A DNA stretch of 64,000 nt from an uncultured Brachybacterium sp. (lineage in GTDB: Bacteria > Actinomycetota > Actinomycetes > Actinomycetales > Dermabacteraceae), in assembly GCF_947500705.1 (NCBI RefSeq), contig NZ_CANMSY010000001.1, forward strand, positions 558,001 through 622,000, read 5' to 3'. Under the pieces are notes generated by a model, which was not told where the DNA came from, did not search any database, and worked only from the letters and a program-made list of their open reading frames with translations. Below are positions 1 to 8,783 of the stretch, in pieces; position 1 is the stretch's first letter; every line of letters begins with the position of its first letter. The translations under genes were made by a program, and so were the position numbers.

Positions 1-8
1 GACTCTCC

Positions 9-1268
9 ATGACCGACTCCGCTATGTCGATGCCCACCCCGTCGATGTCCACCCCGTCGATGCCCAGCCCGCGTCCCGCCGCGCTCGACTCCGCCACCCA
101 TGCCCGGCGCGCCGAGCAGAAGCCCTTCGACGCGATCCTGTTCTCCTCGTTCGGCGGCCCTGACGGCCAGGACGACGTGATCCCGTTTCTGCGCAATGTC
201 ACCCGAGGACGCGGGATCCCCGACGAGCGTCTCGAGGAGGTCGCCGGCCACTACCGCGCGCTCGGCGGCCGGAGCCCCATCACCGCGCAGAACGAGGCGA
301 TGATCGTCGCTCTGGAGCAGGAGCTCGCGGGCCGCGGGATCGACCTGCCGATCTACTTCGGCAACCGCAACTGGGCCCCCTACAACGCGGAGGCCGTGCG
401 GGCCCTGCATGCGGACGGCCACCGCCATGCCCTCGGCCTGGTGACCAGCGCCTACTCGTCCTACTCCTCCTGCCGGCAGTACCGGGAGGACTTCGGGATG
501 GTGCTCGAGGAGACCGGTCTGGTCGGAGAGGTCAGCATCGACAAGGTGCGCGTCTACTTCAACCATCCGGGCTTCCTCGAGCCCGTGGTCGACGGGGTGG
601 GGAGCGCTCTGGCGAGCCTCACCGCGGCGGGCCACGACGCCGATCGGATCGCAGTGCTGTTCTCCACCCACTCCGTGCCGAACTCGATGGCCGAGGCCTC
701 CGGTCCTGAGGAGACTCGGGTCGAGGGCTCCGGCGGCTGGTACGTCGAGCAGCATCTCGCCGCCTGCCGCTGGGTGATGGAGCAGCTGCACGACGACGTC
801 CCTGAGCTCCCGCAGTGGCAGCTGGTGTACCAGTCCCGCTCCGGAGCGCCCCATATCCCGTGGCTCGAGCCCGACGTCAACGACGTGATCGAGCAGCTCG
901 CCGCCGAGGAGGCGGCCGATGCCGTGATCGTGGTCCCGATCGGCTTCGTCACCGATCATGTCGAGGTGGTCTGGGACCTGGACACCGAGGCGAAGGAGAC
1001 CGCCGCGGAGAAGGGGCTCGACTTCCGCCGCGTCGCGACCTCGGGCGAGGACCCCCGGTTCATCGCCGCGCTGGCCGATCTGGTCCAGGAGCGTCTGGAT
1101 GCGCAGTTCCCGCGCCGGATCGTCACCGATTTCGGTGGCACGCCGGACGTCTGCGGGGCGAACTGCTGCGTCGGCCGTCTGTGCCGCCCGACGACCAGCG
1201 CCATCGACTCTGCGCAGGACGTGGAGCGGGCACGCGCGGAGGCGGCATCGGCAGGAGCAGCATCGTGA
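9..1268 (+). CDS. hemH: Ferrochelatase (coproporphyrin type)
   Basis: 419 aa. Inserts ferrous iron into the porphyrin ring; in Actinomycetota the usual substrate is coproporphyrin III (CpfC branch). The core begins near residue 39 (KPFDAILFSSFGGP), carries the metal-insertion His in LFSTHS (about H221), and ends with a Cys cluster at C382, C386, C387 and C392. That is the kind of C-terminal cysteine set that holds a [2Fe-2S] cluster in actinobacterial enzymes. The first ~36 residues are poorly conserved Ser/Pro/Met sequence built from a 15-bp unit repeated three times (27-71), so the true start could lie a little downstream. The stop overlaps the GTG start of hemC, indicating coupled translation. 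Genes upstream of it lie outside the window. Confidence 0.93.
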   Translation: MTDSAMSMPTPSMSTPSMPSPRPAALDSATHARRAEQKPFDAILFSSFGGPDGQDDVIPFLRNVTRGRGIPDERLEEVAGHYRALGGRSPITAQNEAMIVALEQELAGRGIDLPIYFGNRNWAPYNAEAVRALHADGHRHALGLVTSAYSSYSSCRQYREDFGMVLEETGLVGEVSIDKVRVYFNHPGFLEPVVDGVGSALASLTAAGHDADRIAVLFSTHSVPNSMAEASGPEETRVEGSGGWYVEQHLAACRWVMEQLHDDVPELPQWQLVYQSRSGAPHIPWLEPDVNDVIEQLAAEEAADAVIVVPIGFVTDHVEVVWDLDTEAKETAAEKGLDFRRVATSGEDPRFIAALADLVQERLDAQFPRRIVTDFGGTPDVCGANCCVGRLCRPTTSAIDSAQDVERARAEAASAGAAS

Positions 1269-2335
1269 CGCCCAGCAGCGGAACAGCCGGAGCCCTCGAC
1301 GCCCTCGGGACTGCCGGAGCCTCGGCAGGCCCCTCCCTGAGGATCGGCACCCGTGCCTCCGATCTCGCCCTGACCCAGTCGGGGCAGGTGGGCGAGGCGC
1401 TGGTGGCGGGCACCGAGCACGCCGTCGAGCTGGTGCACGTGAGCACCCGCGGAGATCGTGACCGCATCAGCCCGCTCGCACAGATCGGTGGCACCGGCGT
1501 GTTCGTCACCGCCGTCCGCCAGGCGCTGCTGGACGAGACGGTCGACGTGGTGGTCCACTCCTGCAAGGACCTCCCCACCGCACCGCTCGAGGAGATCACC
1601 CTGGCCTGCTACCCGGCCCGGGAGGACCCGCGAGACGCACTCTGCGCCCGTGACGGGCTCACCCTCGCCGAGCTGCCGGCAGGGGCGAAGGTCGGCACGG
1701 GCTCCCCGCGCCGCGCCGCCCAGCTGCTGCGGGCCCGGCCGGACCTCGAGGTGCTCGGGATCCGCGGCAACGTCGAGACCCGCCTGGCCAGGGCGCTCGG
1801 CGAGGACGCGGACCTCGATGCGGTGGTGCTCGCGGCCTCTGGTCTGCGACGAGTAGGACGCGAGGCGGCGATCAGCGAGCTGCTGGACCCCTCCGTGATG
1901 CTGCCTGCCCCCGCGCAGGGCGCACTCGCCGTCGAGGCGACCACCGCCGCGCTCTCGGCCGGTCCCTGGTTCGCCGGACGGCTGGACGCGGTCGACGACC
2001 CGGCCACCCGCGCCGCGGTCACCGCCGAGCGGGCGCTGCTGCGCACGCTCGAGGCAGGCTGCTCCGCGCCGGTCGCCGCCTATGCGGAGCTCGAGCTCGC
2101 CGACAGCGGCGAGGACGGCGACGGTCCGGCCCGGAGCCACGTGCTGCGGCTGCGCGGGCTCGCGATCCGTCCCGACGGCAGCCACGTGGTCGAGGGCGAG
2201 GCTCGGGTCGTGCTGGACCTCGACCAGGATCAGCTCTCCGGCGCCGACTCGGTGCCGGCGGAGCTCGGGGCCGAGCTCGCAGCCGACCTCCTCGAGCGCG
2301 GTGCCGGGGCGATCCTCGCGGAGGCCAAGGCCTGA
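1265..2335 (+). CDS. hemC: Hydroxymethylbilane synthase
   Basis: 356 aa. Polymerises four porphobilinogen molecules into hydroxymethylbilane. The family N-terminal block LRIGTRASDLALTQSG follows a ~20-residue lead. The substrate-binding block GTGSPRRAAQLLRARPDL and the dipyrromethane-cofactor cysteine in EAGCSAPVAA (about C266) are present. The GTG start is chosen because it overlaps the hemH stop (GTGA) and leaves a normal family length; the open frame continues upstream but only as an alternate frame of hemH. The stop overlaps the hemD ATG (TGATG), so hemH, hemC and hemD are translationally coupled. Confidence 0.93.
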   Translation: MTPSSGTAGALDALGTAGASAGPSLRIGTRASDLALTQSGQVGEALVAGTEHAVELVHVSTRGDRDRISPLAQIGGTGVFVTAVRQALLDETVDVVVHSCKDLPTAPLEEITLACYPAREDPRDALCARDGLTLAELPAGAKVGTGSPRRAAQLLRARPDLEVLGIRGNVETRLARALGEDADLDAVVLAASGLRRVGREAAISELLDPSVMLPAPAQGALAVEATTAALSAGPWFAGRLDAVDDPATRAAVTAERALLRTLEAGCSAPVAAYAELELADSGEDGDGPARSHVLRLRGLAIRPDGSHVVEGEARVVLDLDQDQLSGADSVPAELGAELAADLLERGAGAILAEAKA

Positions 2336-3201
2336 TGTCCCCGCGCGACGCTCCCCGTCCCGTGCTGGTCGCCCGACCGGCCGGGCGCGGAGCGACGCTG
2401 CTCGCCCGGCTGCGGGAGCGCGGGATCCCCGCTGAGCATCAGCCGCTGCTCCGCCTCGAGCACGCCACGGCAGCGGAGCTCATCGGGGTGCGGGAGTGGC
2501 TCGCCCGCGGCGCCTACTCCCATCTGGTGATCACCTCCCGCACCGCGGCCGAGGCGCTCGGCGCGGTGGTGGTGCCGCCGGGCACCGAGGTGATCGCCGT
2601 CGGCACCGGCACCGCAGCGGCGCTGGATTCCCTCGGGATCACGACCACCCTGGTCGCGGGCGGTTCTGGCGCGGCGCTGGTCGCACAGATGCCTCCCGCC
2701 GCGGCGGCGTCCACGGTGCTCTTCCCCGCCTCCGCCGCCGCCTCCCCCACCGTCCCCGAGGGGCTGCGGGCGAAGGGCTACCGGGTGCATCAGGTGACTG
2801 CCTACCGTCCGCAGCGGCTCGAGCCTCCCGTCGAGGTCGCGGTGGGGCTGGCGACCGGGCGCTACGGTGCGATAGTGCTGACCAGCCCGATGATCGCCCG
2901 CCACGCCGCGGCGCTGGGCGTGCATCCTTCGACCCCGATCGTCTCGATCGGCGATCCCACCTCCGCTGCGATGCGCGCCGCAGGGCTGCCGCTCGCGCAG
3001 CAGGCGGAGGAGCCGACGGACGAGGCCCTCGCCGCCGCGGTGCAGCAGGTGCTCGCCGGCGGTCTGTCGGCTGCCGACCCGTCGGCCGCTGGCCCGTCGG
3101 CTGCCGGCCCGTCGGCCGCCGACCCGTCGGCCGCCGGACCATCGGCTGCTGGCCCCACTCCCTCCGAGTCCTCTCCCCCACTTCCGAAGGAGCCCCGATG
3201 A
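2335..3201 (+). CDS. hemD: Uroporphyrinogen-III synthase
   Basis: 288 aa. Cyclises hydroxymethylbilane to uroporphyrinogen III with inversion of ring D. The family is poorly conserved; recognition rests on blocks such as [13 protein letters not shown] and [16 protein letters not shown] and on its position between hemC and hemB. The last ~40 residues are a low-complexity tail of Ser-Ala-Ala-x-Pro pentapeptides, encoded by six near-identical 15-bp units at 3064-3153, unlikely to be part of the fold. The stop overlaps the hemB ATG by 4 nt. Confidence 0.88.
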   Translation: MSPRDAPRPVLVARPAGRGATLLARLRERGIPAEHQPLLRLEHATAAELIGVREWLARGAYSHLVITSRTAAEALGAVVVPPGTEVIAVGTGTAAALDSLGITTTLVAGGSGAALVAQMPPAAAASTVLFPASAAASPTVPEGLRAKGYRVHQVTAYRPQRLEPPVEVAVGLATGRYGAIVLTSPMIARHAAALGVHPSTPIVSIGDPTSAAMRAAGLPLAQQAEEPTDEALAAAVQQVLAGGLSAADPSAAGPSAAGPSAADPSAAGPSAAGPTPSESSPPLPKEPR

Positions 3202-4235
3202 CTCTCCCCTCCCTGTCCGGCACCAGCTTCCCTGCCCCGCTCGACCGGCCCCGCCGCCTGCGCACGAGCAGCGCGATGCGCTCCCTGGTGCGTGAGCACA
3301 CCCTGCGGCCCGCCGATCTGGTGCTGCCGATGTTCGTGCGCGAGGGCGCGGCCGAGAACCGCCCGGTGAGCTCGATGCCCGGCGTCGTCCAGCACACGAT
3401 GGACTCCCTGGTCCGCGCCGCGCACGAGGCGGCCGAGCGCGGGGTGGGCGGCGTGATGCTGTTCGGCGTGCCCGAGCACAAGGACGCCATCGGGTCCGGC
3501 GCGACCGATCCCGAGGGGATCCTCAACCTGGCGCTGGCCCGCCTGCGCTCTGAGCTCGGCGACTCCACCGTGATCATGGCCGACCTGTGCCTGGACGAGT
3601 TCACCGATCACGGCCATTGCGGCGTGCTGGATGCCGCGGGACGGGTCGACAACGACGCCACCCTTATGCGCTACCGCGAGATGGCCCTCACCCAGTCCGA
3701 GGCCGGCGCGCACCTCCTGGGGCCCTCCGGGATGATGGACGGCCAGATCGCCGCGATCCGCGACGCGCTGGACGGCGCCGGCCACCTCGACACCGCGGTC
3801 TACGCCTACACCGCGAAATATGCGTCTGCGTTCTATGGGCCCTTCCGGGAGGCGGTGGACTCCTCCCTGCAGGGCGACCGCCGCAGCTACCAGCAGGATC
3901 CGGCGAACGGCCGCGAGGCCCTGCGCGAGCTCGCGCTCGATGTCGCCGAGGGCGCGGACCTGGTCATGGTCAAGCCCGGCCTGCCCTACCTCGACGTGCT
4001 CCGGGACGTCGCCGCCGCCTCACCGGTGCCCGTGGGCGCCTATCAGGTCTCCGGTGAGTACGCGATGATCGAGGCGGCCTCTGCGAACGGCTGGATCGAC
4101 CGCGACCGCATGATCCTCGAGTCGCTGCTGGCCTTCCGCCGCGCCGGCGCCAGCACCGTGCTGACCTACTACGCGAGCGAGGTCGCCGGCTGGTACCGCG
4201 ACGGCCTGCCCGCTCATCTGCGCGAATTCCTCTGA
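3198..4235 (+). CDS. hemB: Delta-aminolevulinic acid dehydratase
   Basis: 345 aa. Condenses two 5-aminolevulinate molecules to porphobilinogen. Both active-site lysines are visible: K207 in [13 protein letters not shown] and the Schiff-base K259 in [11 protein letters not shown], 52 residues apart as in the family. The active-site metal motif reads [14 protein letters not shown], giving C131, D133 and C141, so one ligand position is Asp where the classical three-Cys zinc site has Cys. The ATG at 3198 overlaps the hemD stop (ATGA), is preceded by AAGGAGCCCC, and gives the usual family length. Confidence 0.95.
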   Translation: MTLPSLSGTSFPAPLDRPRRLRTSSAMRSLVREHTLRPADLVLPMFVREGAAENRPVSSMPGVVQHTMDSLVRAAHEAAERGVGGVMLFGVPEHKDAIGSGATDPEGILNLALARLRSELGDSTVIMADLCLDEFTDHGHCGVLDAAGRVDNDATLMRYREMALTQSEAGAHLLGPSGMMDGQIAAIRDALDGAGHLDTAVYAYTAKYASAFYGPFREAVDSSLQGDRRSYQQDPANGREALRELALDVAEGADLVMVKPGLPYLDVLRDVAAASPVPVGAYQVSGEYAMIEAASANGWIDRDRMILESLLAFRRAGASTVLTYYASEVAGWYRDGLPAHLREFL

Positions 4236-4276
4236 CCCGGTACGTCCCCCGCGCTGCGCCCCCGCCGCACCGCGCA

Positions 4277-4312
4277 CCTCAGCCTCAGCCTCAGCCTCAG
4301 CCTCAGCCTCAG
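4277..4312 (+). repeat. 6-bp tandem repeat (CCTCAG)x6
   Basis: Six exact copies of CCTCAG fill part of the 112-bp gap between hemB and hemL, 35 bp before the hemL start. The unit length is a multiple of three but no gene reads through it. Length variation here would change the hemB-hemL spacing. Confidence 0.9.
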
Positions 4313-4347
4313 CACCAGCCCGCACCGACGATCTCCAGGAGACCCCG

Positions 4348-5682
4348 ATGACCTCCGCGAACGACCAGACCCGCTCCACCGACCTCTTCTCCCGCGCCCA
4401 GCAGGTGATCCCCTCGGGAGTGAACTCGCCGGTGCGGGCCTTCGGCTCCGTGGGCGGCACGCCCCCATTCCTCACCGAGGCCAAGGGCGCGCTGCTGCAC
4501 GATGCCGACGGGAACGAATACGTGGACCTGGTCGGCTCCTGGGGACCGATGATCCTCGGGCATGCGAATGAGCAGGTGGTCGAGGCGGTGCGCGAGGCGG
4601 CCGGCCGCGGCCTGTCCTTCGGTGCCCCGCAGCCCGGCGAGGTCTCCCTCGCCGAGGAGGTCGTGCGCCGGATCGGACCCGTCGAGCAGCTGCGCCTGGT
4701 CAACTCCGGCACCGAGGCGACGATGAGCGCGCTGCGGGTGGCCCGCGCCGCGACCGGCCGGGACGTGATCGTGAAGTTCGCCGGCTGCTATCACGGGCAC
4801 GTGGATGCACTGCTCGCCGAGGCCGGCAGCGGCGTCGCGACCTTCGCCATGCCGGGCTCCGCCGGAGTCACGGCAGCGACCGCCCGGGACACCGTCGTGC
4901 TGCCCTTCGGAGACCGTGACGCCGTCTCCGCGCTGTTCGCCGAGCGCGGCACCGAGATCGCTGCGGTGATCACCGAGGCGGCGCCCGCGAACATGGGCGT
5001 GGTCCCGCCGCGCGAGGAGAACGGGATCGGCTTCAACCGCTTCCTGTCCGAGACTGCGCATGCCTCGGGTGCGCTGCTGATCAGCGACGAGGTGCTCACC
5101 GGATTCCGCGCGAGCGCCCAGGGCTACTACGGCGTCGACGGTCCCAGCGGCGCGGAGGATGCGTGGGCGCCGGACCTGATGACCTTCGGCAAGGTGATCG
5201 GCGGCGGCCTGCCGGTGGGCGCCTTCGGCGGCCGCAGGGACCTGATGGGGCTGCTCGCCCCGGCGGGGCCCGTCTACCAGGCGGGCACCCTGTCCGGGAA
5301 CCCGCTCGCGACCGCCGCGGGCCTGGCGACCCTCGCCGGCCTGGACGACGCGGCCTACGAGACGCTCGGCAGCGCCTCACGCGCCCTGCAGCAGATGGTG
5401 GCCGACGCCTTCACCACGGCCGGGGTCCCGCACGTGATCCAGAGCGCGGGCACGCTGTTCTCGGTGTTCTTCCGGGAGGAGCCCGTGCGCACCTACGAGG
5501 ACGCGAAGGCGCAGGACACTGCGGCGTTCACCCGTTTCTTCCACGCGATGCTGGAGGGCGGGATCTACCTGCCGCCCTCGGCCTTCGAGGCCTGGTTCCT
5601 CTCCACCGCCCACACCCCCGAGATCCTGGACCGGATCGCGGCGGTGCTGCCCAGCGCGGCCGCGGCTGCGGCACAGGCCTGA
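4348..5682 (+). CDS. hemL: Glutamate-1-semialdehyde 2,1-aminomutase
   Basis: 444 aa, normal length. PLP enzyme that isomerises glutamate-1-semialdehyde to 5-aminolevulinate, the feedstock of HemB. It shows the aminotransferase class III blocks [15 protein letters not shown] at the N-terminus, [16 protein letters not shown] for phosphate binding and the Schiff-base lysine K282 in [18 protein letters not shown]. The start follows an AGGAGACCCC ribosome site. It is separated from hemB by a repeat-bearing 112-bp gap, so it may be read through or have its own promoter. The tail is Ala-rich. Confidence 0.95.
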   Translation: MTSANDQTRSTDLFSRAQQVIPSGVNSPVRAFGSVGGTPPFLTEAKGALLHDADGNEYVDLVGSWGPMILGHANEQVVEAVREAAGRGLSFGAPQPGEVSLAEEVVRRIGPVEQLRLVNSGTEATMSALRVARAATGRDVIVKFAGCYHGHVDALLAEAGSGVATFAMPGSAGVTAATARDTVVLPFGDRDAVSALFAERGTEIAAVITEAAPANMGVVPPREENGIGFNRFLSETAHASGALLISDEVLTGFRASAQGYYGVDGPSGAEDAWAPDLMTFGKVIGGGLPVGAFGGRRDLMGLLAPAGPVYQAGTLSGNPLATAAGLATLAGLDDAAYETLGSASRALQQMVADAFTTAGVPHVIQSAGTLFSVFFREEPVRTYEDAKAQDTAAFTRFFHAMLEGGIYLPPSAFEAWFLSTAHTPEILDRIAAVLPSAAAAAAQA

Positions 5683-5769
5683 GCTCTGGGAAGGGCGCGA
5701 CGGGCGGGGACGGGACGCCGCGGAGGCAGTTCGGCCTTCCGTGAGCGGTCCTGCGCCCGTTCTGGCTGC

Positions 5770-5783
5770 GCGGCACGTGCCGC
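5770..5783. other. 14-bp perfect palindrome between convergent genes
   Basis: GCGGCACGTGCCGC is self-complementary and lies between the stops of hemL and the convergent membrane-protein gene. It could form a cruciform or bind a dimeric protein. There is no loop or T-run, so I do not call it a terminator. Nothing else is evident in 5683-5796. Confidence 0.4.
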
Positions 5784-5796
5784 GGCATCCGGCGGC

Positions 5797-6291
5797 TCAG
5801 GTCGCAGGCGTCCATGCAGCCCGTACAGCCCGCGGGATCCCCACGAGAGCGAACGCCACCACCGCGAGCAGGCTGATGGCGTGCAGGATCTCTGCCCAGG
5901 GGGCATGGTCCGCGCCGCCGACCCCGAAGGTGTCGGCGAGGGTCATCCCGGCCGGGAATGACGCCATGAAGTAGGCGGGCGTACCGAGGGCGAGCAGCGC
6001 GAGCATGATCATCAGGGCAGTCCCAGCGCTGAGCCGACCCCGCACCGTGAAGATTGCCACGACCACGGCGAGCAGCGGGCCGATCAGCAGGATCACGATC
6101 ATCAGCCCCCAGCCCATGGTGTCGGCGGTCTGTCCGACGGCGGCATGGATCTCCTGCAGAGTGCTGCCGGGCACCGTGGCGAGCGGGTTCAGCACCTGGA
6201 TCTGGAGGGCGGCGAAGATCGCGTACGCCAGCACTGCTGCACCACCGAACAGGCTGATGAGACGTGCGGGAAGGGGAGAGGACGAGGCCAT
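5797..6291 (-). CDS. Hypothetical membrane protein
   Basis: 164 aa with four predicted hydrophobic segments: about 9-34, 60-82, 88-110 and 137-155. It has short polar loops and no catalytic motif I can name. The start Met is followed by Ser-rich residues and then the first helix (LISLFGGAAVLAYAIFAAL), with the protein ending soon after helix four. It is convergent with hemL and lies just beyond the tail of the HNH gene on the same strand. I do not recognise the family; the arrangement is that of small actinobacterial integral membrane proteins of unknown role. Confidence 0.7.
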   Translation of the reverse strand: MASSSPLPARLISLFGGAAVLAYAIFAALQIQVLNPLATVPGSTLQEIHAAVGQTADTMGWGLMIVILLIGPLLAVVVAIFTVRGRLSAGTALMIMLALLALGTPAYFMASFPAGMTLADTFGVGGADHAPWAEILHAISLLAVVAFALVGIPRAVRAAWTPAT

Positions 6292-6342
6292 GCCGAGAGT
6301 CTGGCATCGATGTTTTTACTGTTCATGGCGATTCTGTGTCGG

Positions 6343-8112
6343 TTACGGGGAGTTACCGGGCGAATGCGGTGCGGGCGGCCGTCCCTTCCTCCCTCGGCTC
6401 CTCACGGTGGGTCGCCTCCGGTTCCCTGACAGCGCTGCCCGGGCGATCGACCGGGTGGCTCGTGCCGCACCTGTGGGCTGAGAAGACCGGGCGAGCCGTA
6501 CGGCTCGGGCAGGGCGGGTGCGCTGGGCGGTCCAGGTGCGCTGGGCGGTCCGGGTGCGCTGGGCGGTTCGAGCTGTGCGGGCGGGCAGGGCGGGCTGCGT
6601 TGTCCGGGCGGGCTGCGTCACCGCACGCGGGGATTCTTCCCGTTCCGGCCGCGGCTCGGGCGTGGTGAGGGCCGGCGGGCGACTCACGCGGCGGGTCCCG
6701 GTGCGGCTGACCCATTCCACGGCGTGGCCGTCCACCGCCGTGTCCCCTGTTCGATGAACGCTGCGGGTCTGCTGTTCCTTGTCGTTGCAGAGCGCGCAGA
6801 GGCCCTGCCCGTTGTCCAGGCTGGTCGCCCCGCCTGAGGCATGGGGACAGACGTGATCGCTCTGCCGGATCGCGGCATTGCAGTAGGGCCCGCGGCAGAT
6901 CCGGTCCCGCCAGCGGATGAACTTCGCCAGCGCCGCCGGGAATGCTCGGGCACGGGACTCGACGGCGACCAGCTCTCCGGTGCGGGGGTGGGTGTACAGG
7001 CGTCTCATCACGGCGCGCAGCGCAGGACCGTCGGGGCCCATCGCCTCTTCCGTCTCTTTGGTGAGGGCGAGCCCCAAAGGGCCGCGCAGCTCCTCACGCA
7101 GCGCCTCGGCCGGGGCGGTGCCGTATCCCTCGATCTGTGCGAGGTCCCCGGCGGCGGGGTGGATGAGCGCTCGCTCGGTGATCATGATGCCGATGTCGAG
7201 GGTGACGGGCTCCATGCCCTCCTCCCGGCCGAGCAGTGTGTCCACGAAGGAGTCCGCCTGGATCGCCTGGTGGCCGCGCCGGTCACCGGTGGCCCGCAGT
7301 CGCTCCGCCTCGAGGGAGAGGCGTTTGCGGATCTTCGCGCCGTCAAGGCCGGAGACGCGGGCGGAGACCGTGGCCATCCCGTGCTCGGCGCGGCGGACAG
7401 TGACGTGACGCTCCTGCATCGCGCGCTGGTGGCGGCGCTTCTGGCCGTGGGGGTCTGCCTGAGCGATCGCGGCCGCTGCGGCGTCATCCCAGGCCTCGGA
7501 GCCGGCTCCCTCGAGGTCGGGCAGGCGCTGGCCGAGCAGGTGGTCCGCCTCCGCGCGCTGAGTGCGGGACAGCGGCGCGAAGGAGCGTGCCGTTCCGTGA
7601 GCGACAGTGCTGGTGACCTGGGCGCCAGCCAGCGCGGTGAGCATCTCGGGCATGTCTGCGACCAGGCGGCGCTGGGATGCCAGGGAGTGCGCGGCGGAGG
7701 CAGGGGACTTGCCGATCTTCATCGACACTTCCCGTGCCGCCTCGCGTGCGGCCTCCCGCAGGAGCTTCTTCGTCGGAGGGGCCTGGTTCGACTCCTGGGC
7801 TGCGCGAGCACGCACCTCTGCCTGCTTCTGCAGGGTGAGGGAGTCGGCCAGGGCGACCACGGCCCGTGCCTCGAGCGCGTCCAGGGCGCTGCGCAACTCG
7901 TGGATCCGGCCGACGACCTCCGTGAAAGCGACGCTTTCTGCATCGCCTGGCGTGAACAGCTTCCGCGGCATCAACGTCACTTCCCGCAGCACGAAGGCCT
8001 GATCTCCGAGGACGGAGGCAAGCTCCGACGAACCCCCGGCGTGCACGGCGTCGACGAGTGCCTGGTGAGGATCACCAGGTCCTTCGCCGATTCCCTGCAC
8101 GATAGAAGACAT
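6343..8112 (-). CDS. DUF222 / HNH endonuclease domain protein
   Basis: 589 aa. The N-terminal two-thirds is a helical DUF222-type (13E12-like) region. An HNH nuclease module follows: CRGPYCNAAIRQSDHVCPHA, then NGQGLCALCNDKEQ, with the paired cysteines and the His of an HNH zinc finger. The last ~120 residues are Arg/Thr/Ala-rich low complexity, partly from an 18-bp unit repeated three times at 6517-6570 (Thr-Ala-Gln-Arg-Thr). An upstream in-frame Met at 8142 is possible; I prefer 8112 because the 12-bp palindrome CATTCCGGAATG (8121-8132) then falls in the leader. Proteins of this type are often multicopy in actinobacterial genomes; their biological role is not settled. Confidence 0.8.
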   Translation of the reverse strand: MSSIVQGIGEGPGDPHQALVDAVHAGGSSELASVLGDQAFVLREVTLMPRKLFTPGDAESVAFTEVVGRIHELRSALDALEARAVVALADSLTLQKQAEVRARAAQESNQAPPTKKLLREAAREAAREVSMKIGKSPASAAHSLASQRRLVADMPEMLTALAGAQVTSTVAHGTARSFAPLSRTQRAEADHLLGQRLPDLEGAGSEAWDDAAAAAIAQADPHGQKRRHQRAMQERHVTVRRAEHGMATVSARVSGLDGAKIRKRLSLEAERLRATGDRRGHQAIQADSFVDTLLGREEGMEPVTLDIGIMITERALIHPAAGDLAQIEGYGTAPAEALREELRGPLGLALTKETEEAMGPDGPALRAVMRRLYTHPRTGELVAVESRARAFPAALAKFIRWRDRICRGPYCNAAIRQSDHVCPHASGGATSLDNGQGLCALCNDKEQQTRSVHRTGDTAVDGHAVEWVSRTGTRRVSRPPALTTPEPRPEREESPRAVTQPARTTQPALPARTARTAQRTRTAQRTWTAQRTRPARAVRLARSSQPTGAARATRSIARAALSGNRRRPTVRSRGRKGRPPAPHSPGNSP

Positions 8113-8120
8113 ACCCCCAT

Positions 8121-8132
8121 CATTCCGGAATG
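8121..8132. promoter_or_regulatory. Palindrome upstream of the HNH gene
   Basis: CATTCCGGAATG is a perfect 12-bp palindrome 8 bp upstream of the preferred HNH start (8112). Position and symmetry suit an operator for a dimeric regulator. If translation starts at 8142 instead, it lies inside the coding region. Confidence 0.35.
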
Positions 8133-8160
8133 GACACGACAAAGAAAGGGCTCGATTAAA

Positions 8161-8195
8161 AATGTGGATAACTCGCCGTGTGGAGGTACCGTCGC
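8161..8195 (+). repeat. Diverged 35-bp repeat, copy 1, with DnaA-box-like core
   Basis: Begins AATGTGGATAAC and continues to TGTGGAGGTACC. It contains TGTGGATAA (8163-8171), the exact complement of the consensus DnaA box TTATCCACA. A second diverged copy lies at 8318-8352 in the same orientation. Confidence 0.55.
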
Positions 8196-8317
8196 GCCCT
8201 AATCAAGCGAAAGAGCAGGCAGTGACGGCTCGGGACATGGGCAGGTGTCGTTCTCGCAGTTTCTCGAAGAAACCCCGAAAGCACAGCATGGAAATATCTG
8301 CAACACCCCTTTGAAGA

Positions 8318-8352
8318 ATGTGCATAAGCCCCATCTGTGGAGGAGCCTTCGG
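8318..8352 (+). repeat. Diverged 35-bp repeat, copy 2
   Basis: AATGTGCATAAG ... TGTGGAGGAGCC aligns along its length with 8161-8195, including TGTGCATAA, one mismatch from a DnaA box. The two copies are 157 bp apart. Confidence 0.55.
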
Positions 8353-8396
8353 CTCGACACCACAGGGTTCGACACCGCAGCGCTCGACACTGCTCG
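8352..8396 (+). repeat. 15-bp unit repeated three times
   Basis: Three head-to-tail 15-bp units sharing the core (C/T)TCGACAC, directly after repeat copy 2 and outside any gene I accept. Confidence 0.6.
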
Positions 8397-8547
8397 GCCC
8401 GCACTGCGCAGCGCGACGTTTCACAGCTCCGCGACTCCATCCCCGGTCCCATACACCCAGCCCTATGGCCTCCGACGACGCCGCGCGACGATCTGCGTCG
8501 GCACATGACAGCAGGCTCGACATCCGCTCCGGCCTCCCCCAGGCTGG

Positions 8548-8661
8548 GACTCGTCGGCCCCGTCGGCATCCCGCTCCGTAGCTCAGCCCGGTAGAGCAGC
8601 TCCCCCATAAGGAGTCGGTCGCAGGTTCGAATCCTGCCGGAGCGTCCCCTGCCGACGAGTC
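8548..8661. repeat. 11-bp inverted repeat enclosing the tRNA
   Basis: GACTCGTCGGC at 8548-8558 and its exact complement GCCGACGAGTC at 8651-8661 flank the tRNA gene. In the transcript they would form a stem that closes around the whole tRNA, suggesting a processing or termination structure. Confidence 0.55.
8572..8645 (+). tRNA. tRNA with CAT anticodon (Met or Ile2), atypical
   Basis: Full cloverleaf by eye: acceptor CGCTCCG/CGGAGCG, D-arm GCTC/GAGC, anticodon stem GCTCC/GGAGT with loop CCCATAA, and T-arm GCAGG-TTCGAAT-CCTGC. Anticodon 8606-8608 is CAT with A37. Two oddities are direct observations: position 33 is C (8605) instead of the near-universal T, and the discriminator is T. CCA is not encoded. 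The acceptor stem is fully paired and the anticodon stem lacks the GGG/CCC pairs of initiators, so it is not fMet. It may be an elongator Met, a lysidine-type Ile2, or a decaying copy. Confidence 0.75.
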
Positions 8662-8670
8662 TCCACCCGT

Positions 8671-8710
8671 CTCGCGCACCGCCGCCGTCCCTCGCGCACC
8701 GCCGCCGTCC
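8671..8710 (+). repeat. 20-bp perfect tandem duplication
   Basis: Two identical adjacent 20-bp units (8671-8690 and 8691-8710) starting CTCGCGCACC, in the 138-bp gap between the tRNA and the pentapeptide gene. Confidence 0.85.
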
Positions 8711-8783
8711 GTCGGACTCCGTCGACCGTCCGCCGGACCCCGTAGGCTCGTCCAGCCCCACCAGAGACTTCCCGAGGAGCCCC

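Larger units (their letters stand above)
8133..8571. other. 439-bp non-coding region
   Basis: Non-coding stretch between the HNH gene and the tRNA. It holds the two 35-bp repeats, a small hairpin (GTTTCT/AGAAAC, 8259-8273), a 15-bp unit repeated three times (8352-8396, GCTCGACACC core) and the left arm of the inverted repeat that flanks the tRNA. Its first ~30 bp are locally AT-richer than the surroundings. The long open frames across it on the minus strand lack start signals and family similarity, so I leave them out. Confidence 0.5.

Noticed and set aside
2496-3197. Upstream extension of hemB inside hemD
   Set aside because: The frame is open but Arg/Gly-rich and antisense-like in composition; the conserved protein starts at the ATG at 3198, which has a ribosome site and the hemD stop overlap.
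8161-8352. Replication origin
   Set aside because: Only two DnaA-box-like nonamers are present and no dnaA, dnaN, gyrB or rpmH is nearby.
6343-8645. Mobile element or prophage edge (HNH gene next to a tRNA)
   Set aside because: No integrase, no duplicated tRNA 3' end and no phage genes; DUF222/HNH proteins are ordinary chromosomal genes in Actinomycetota.
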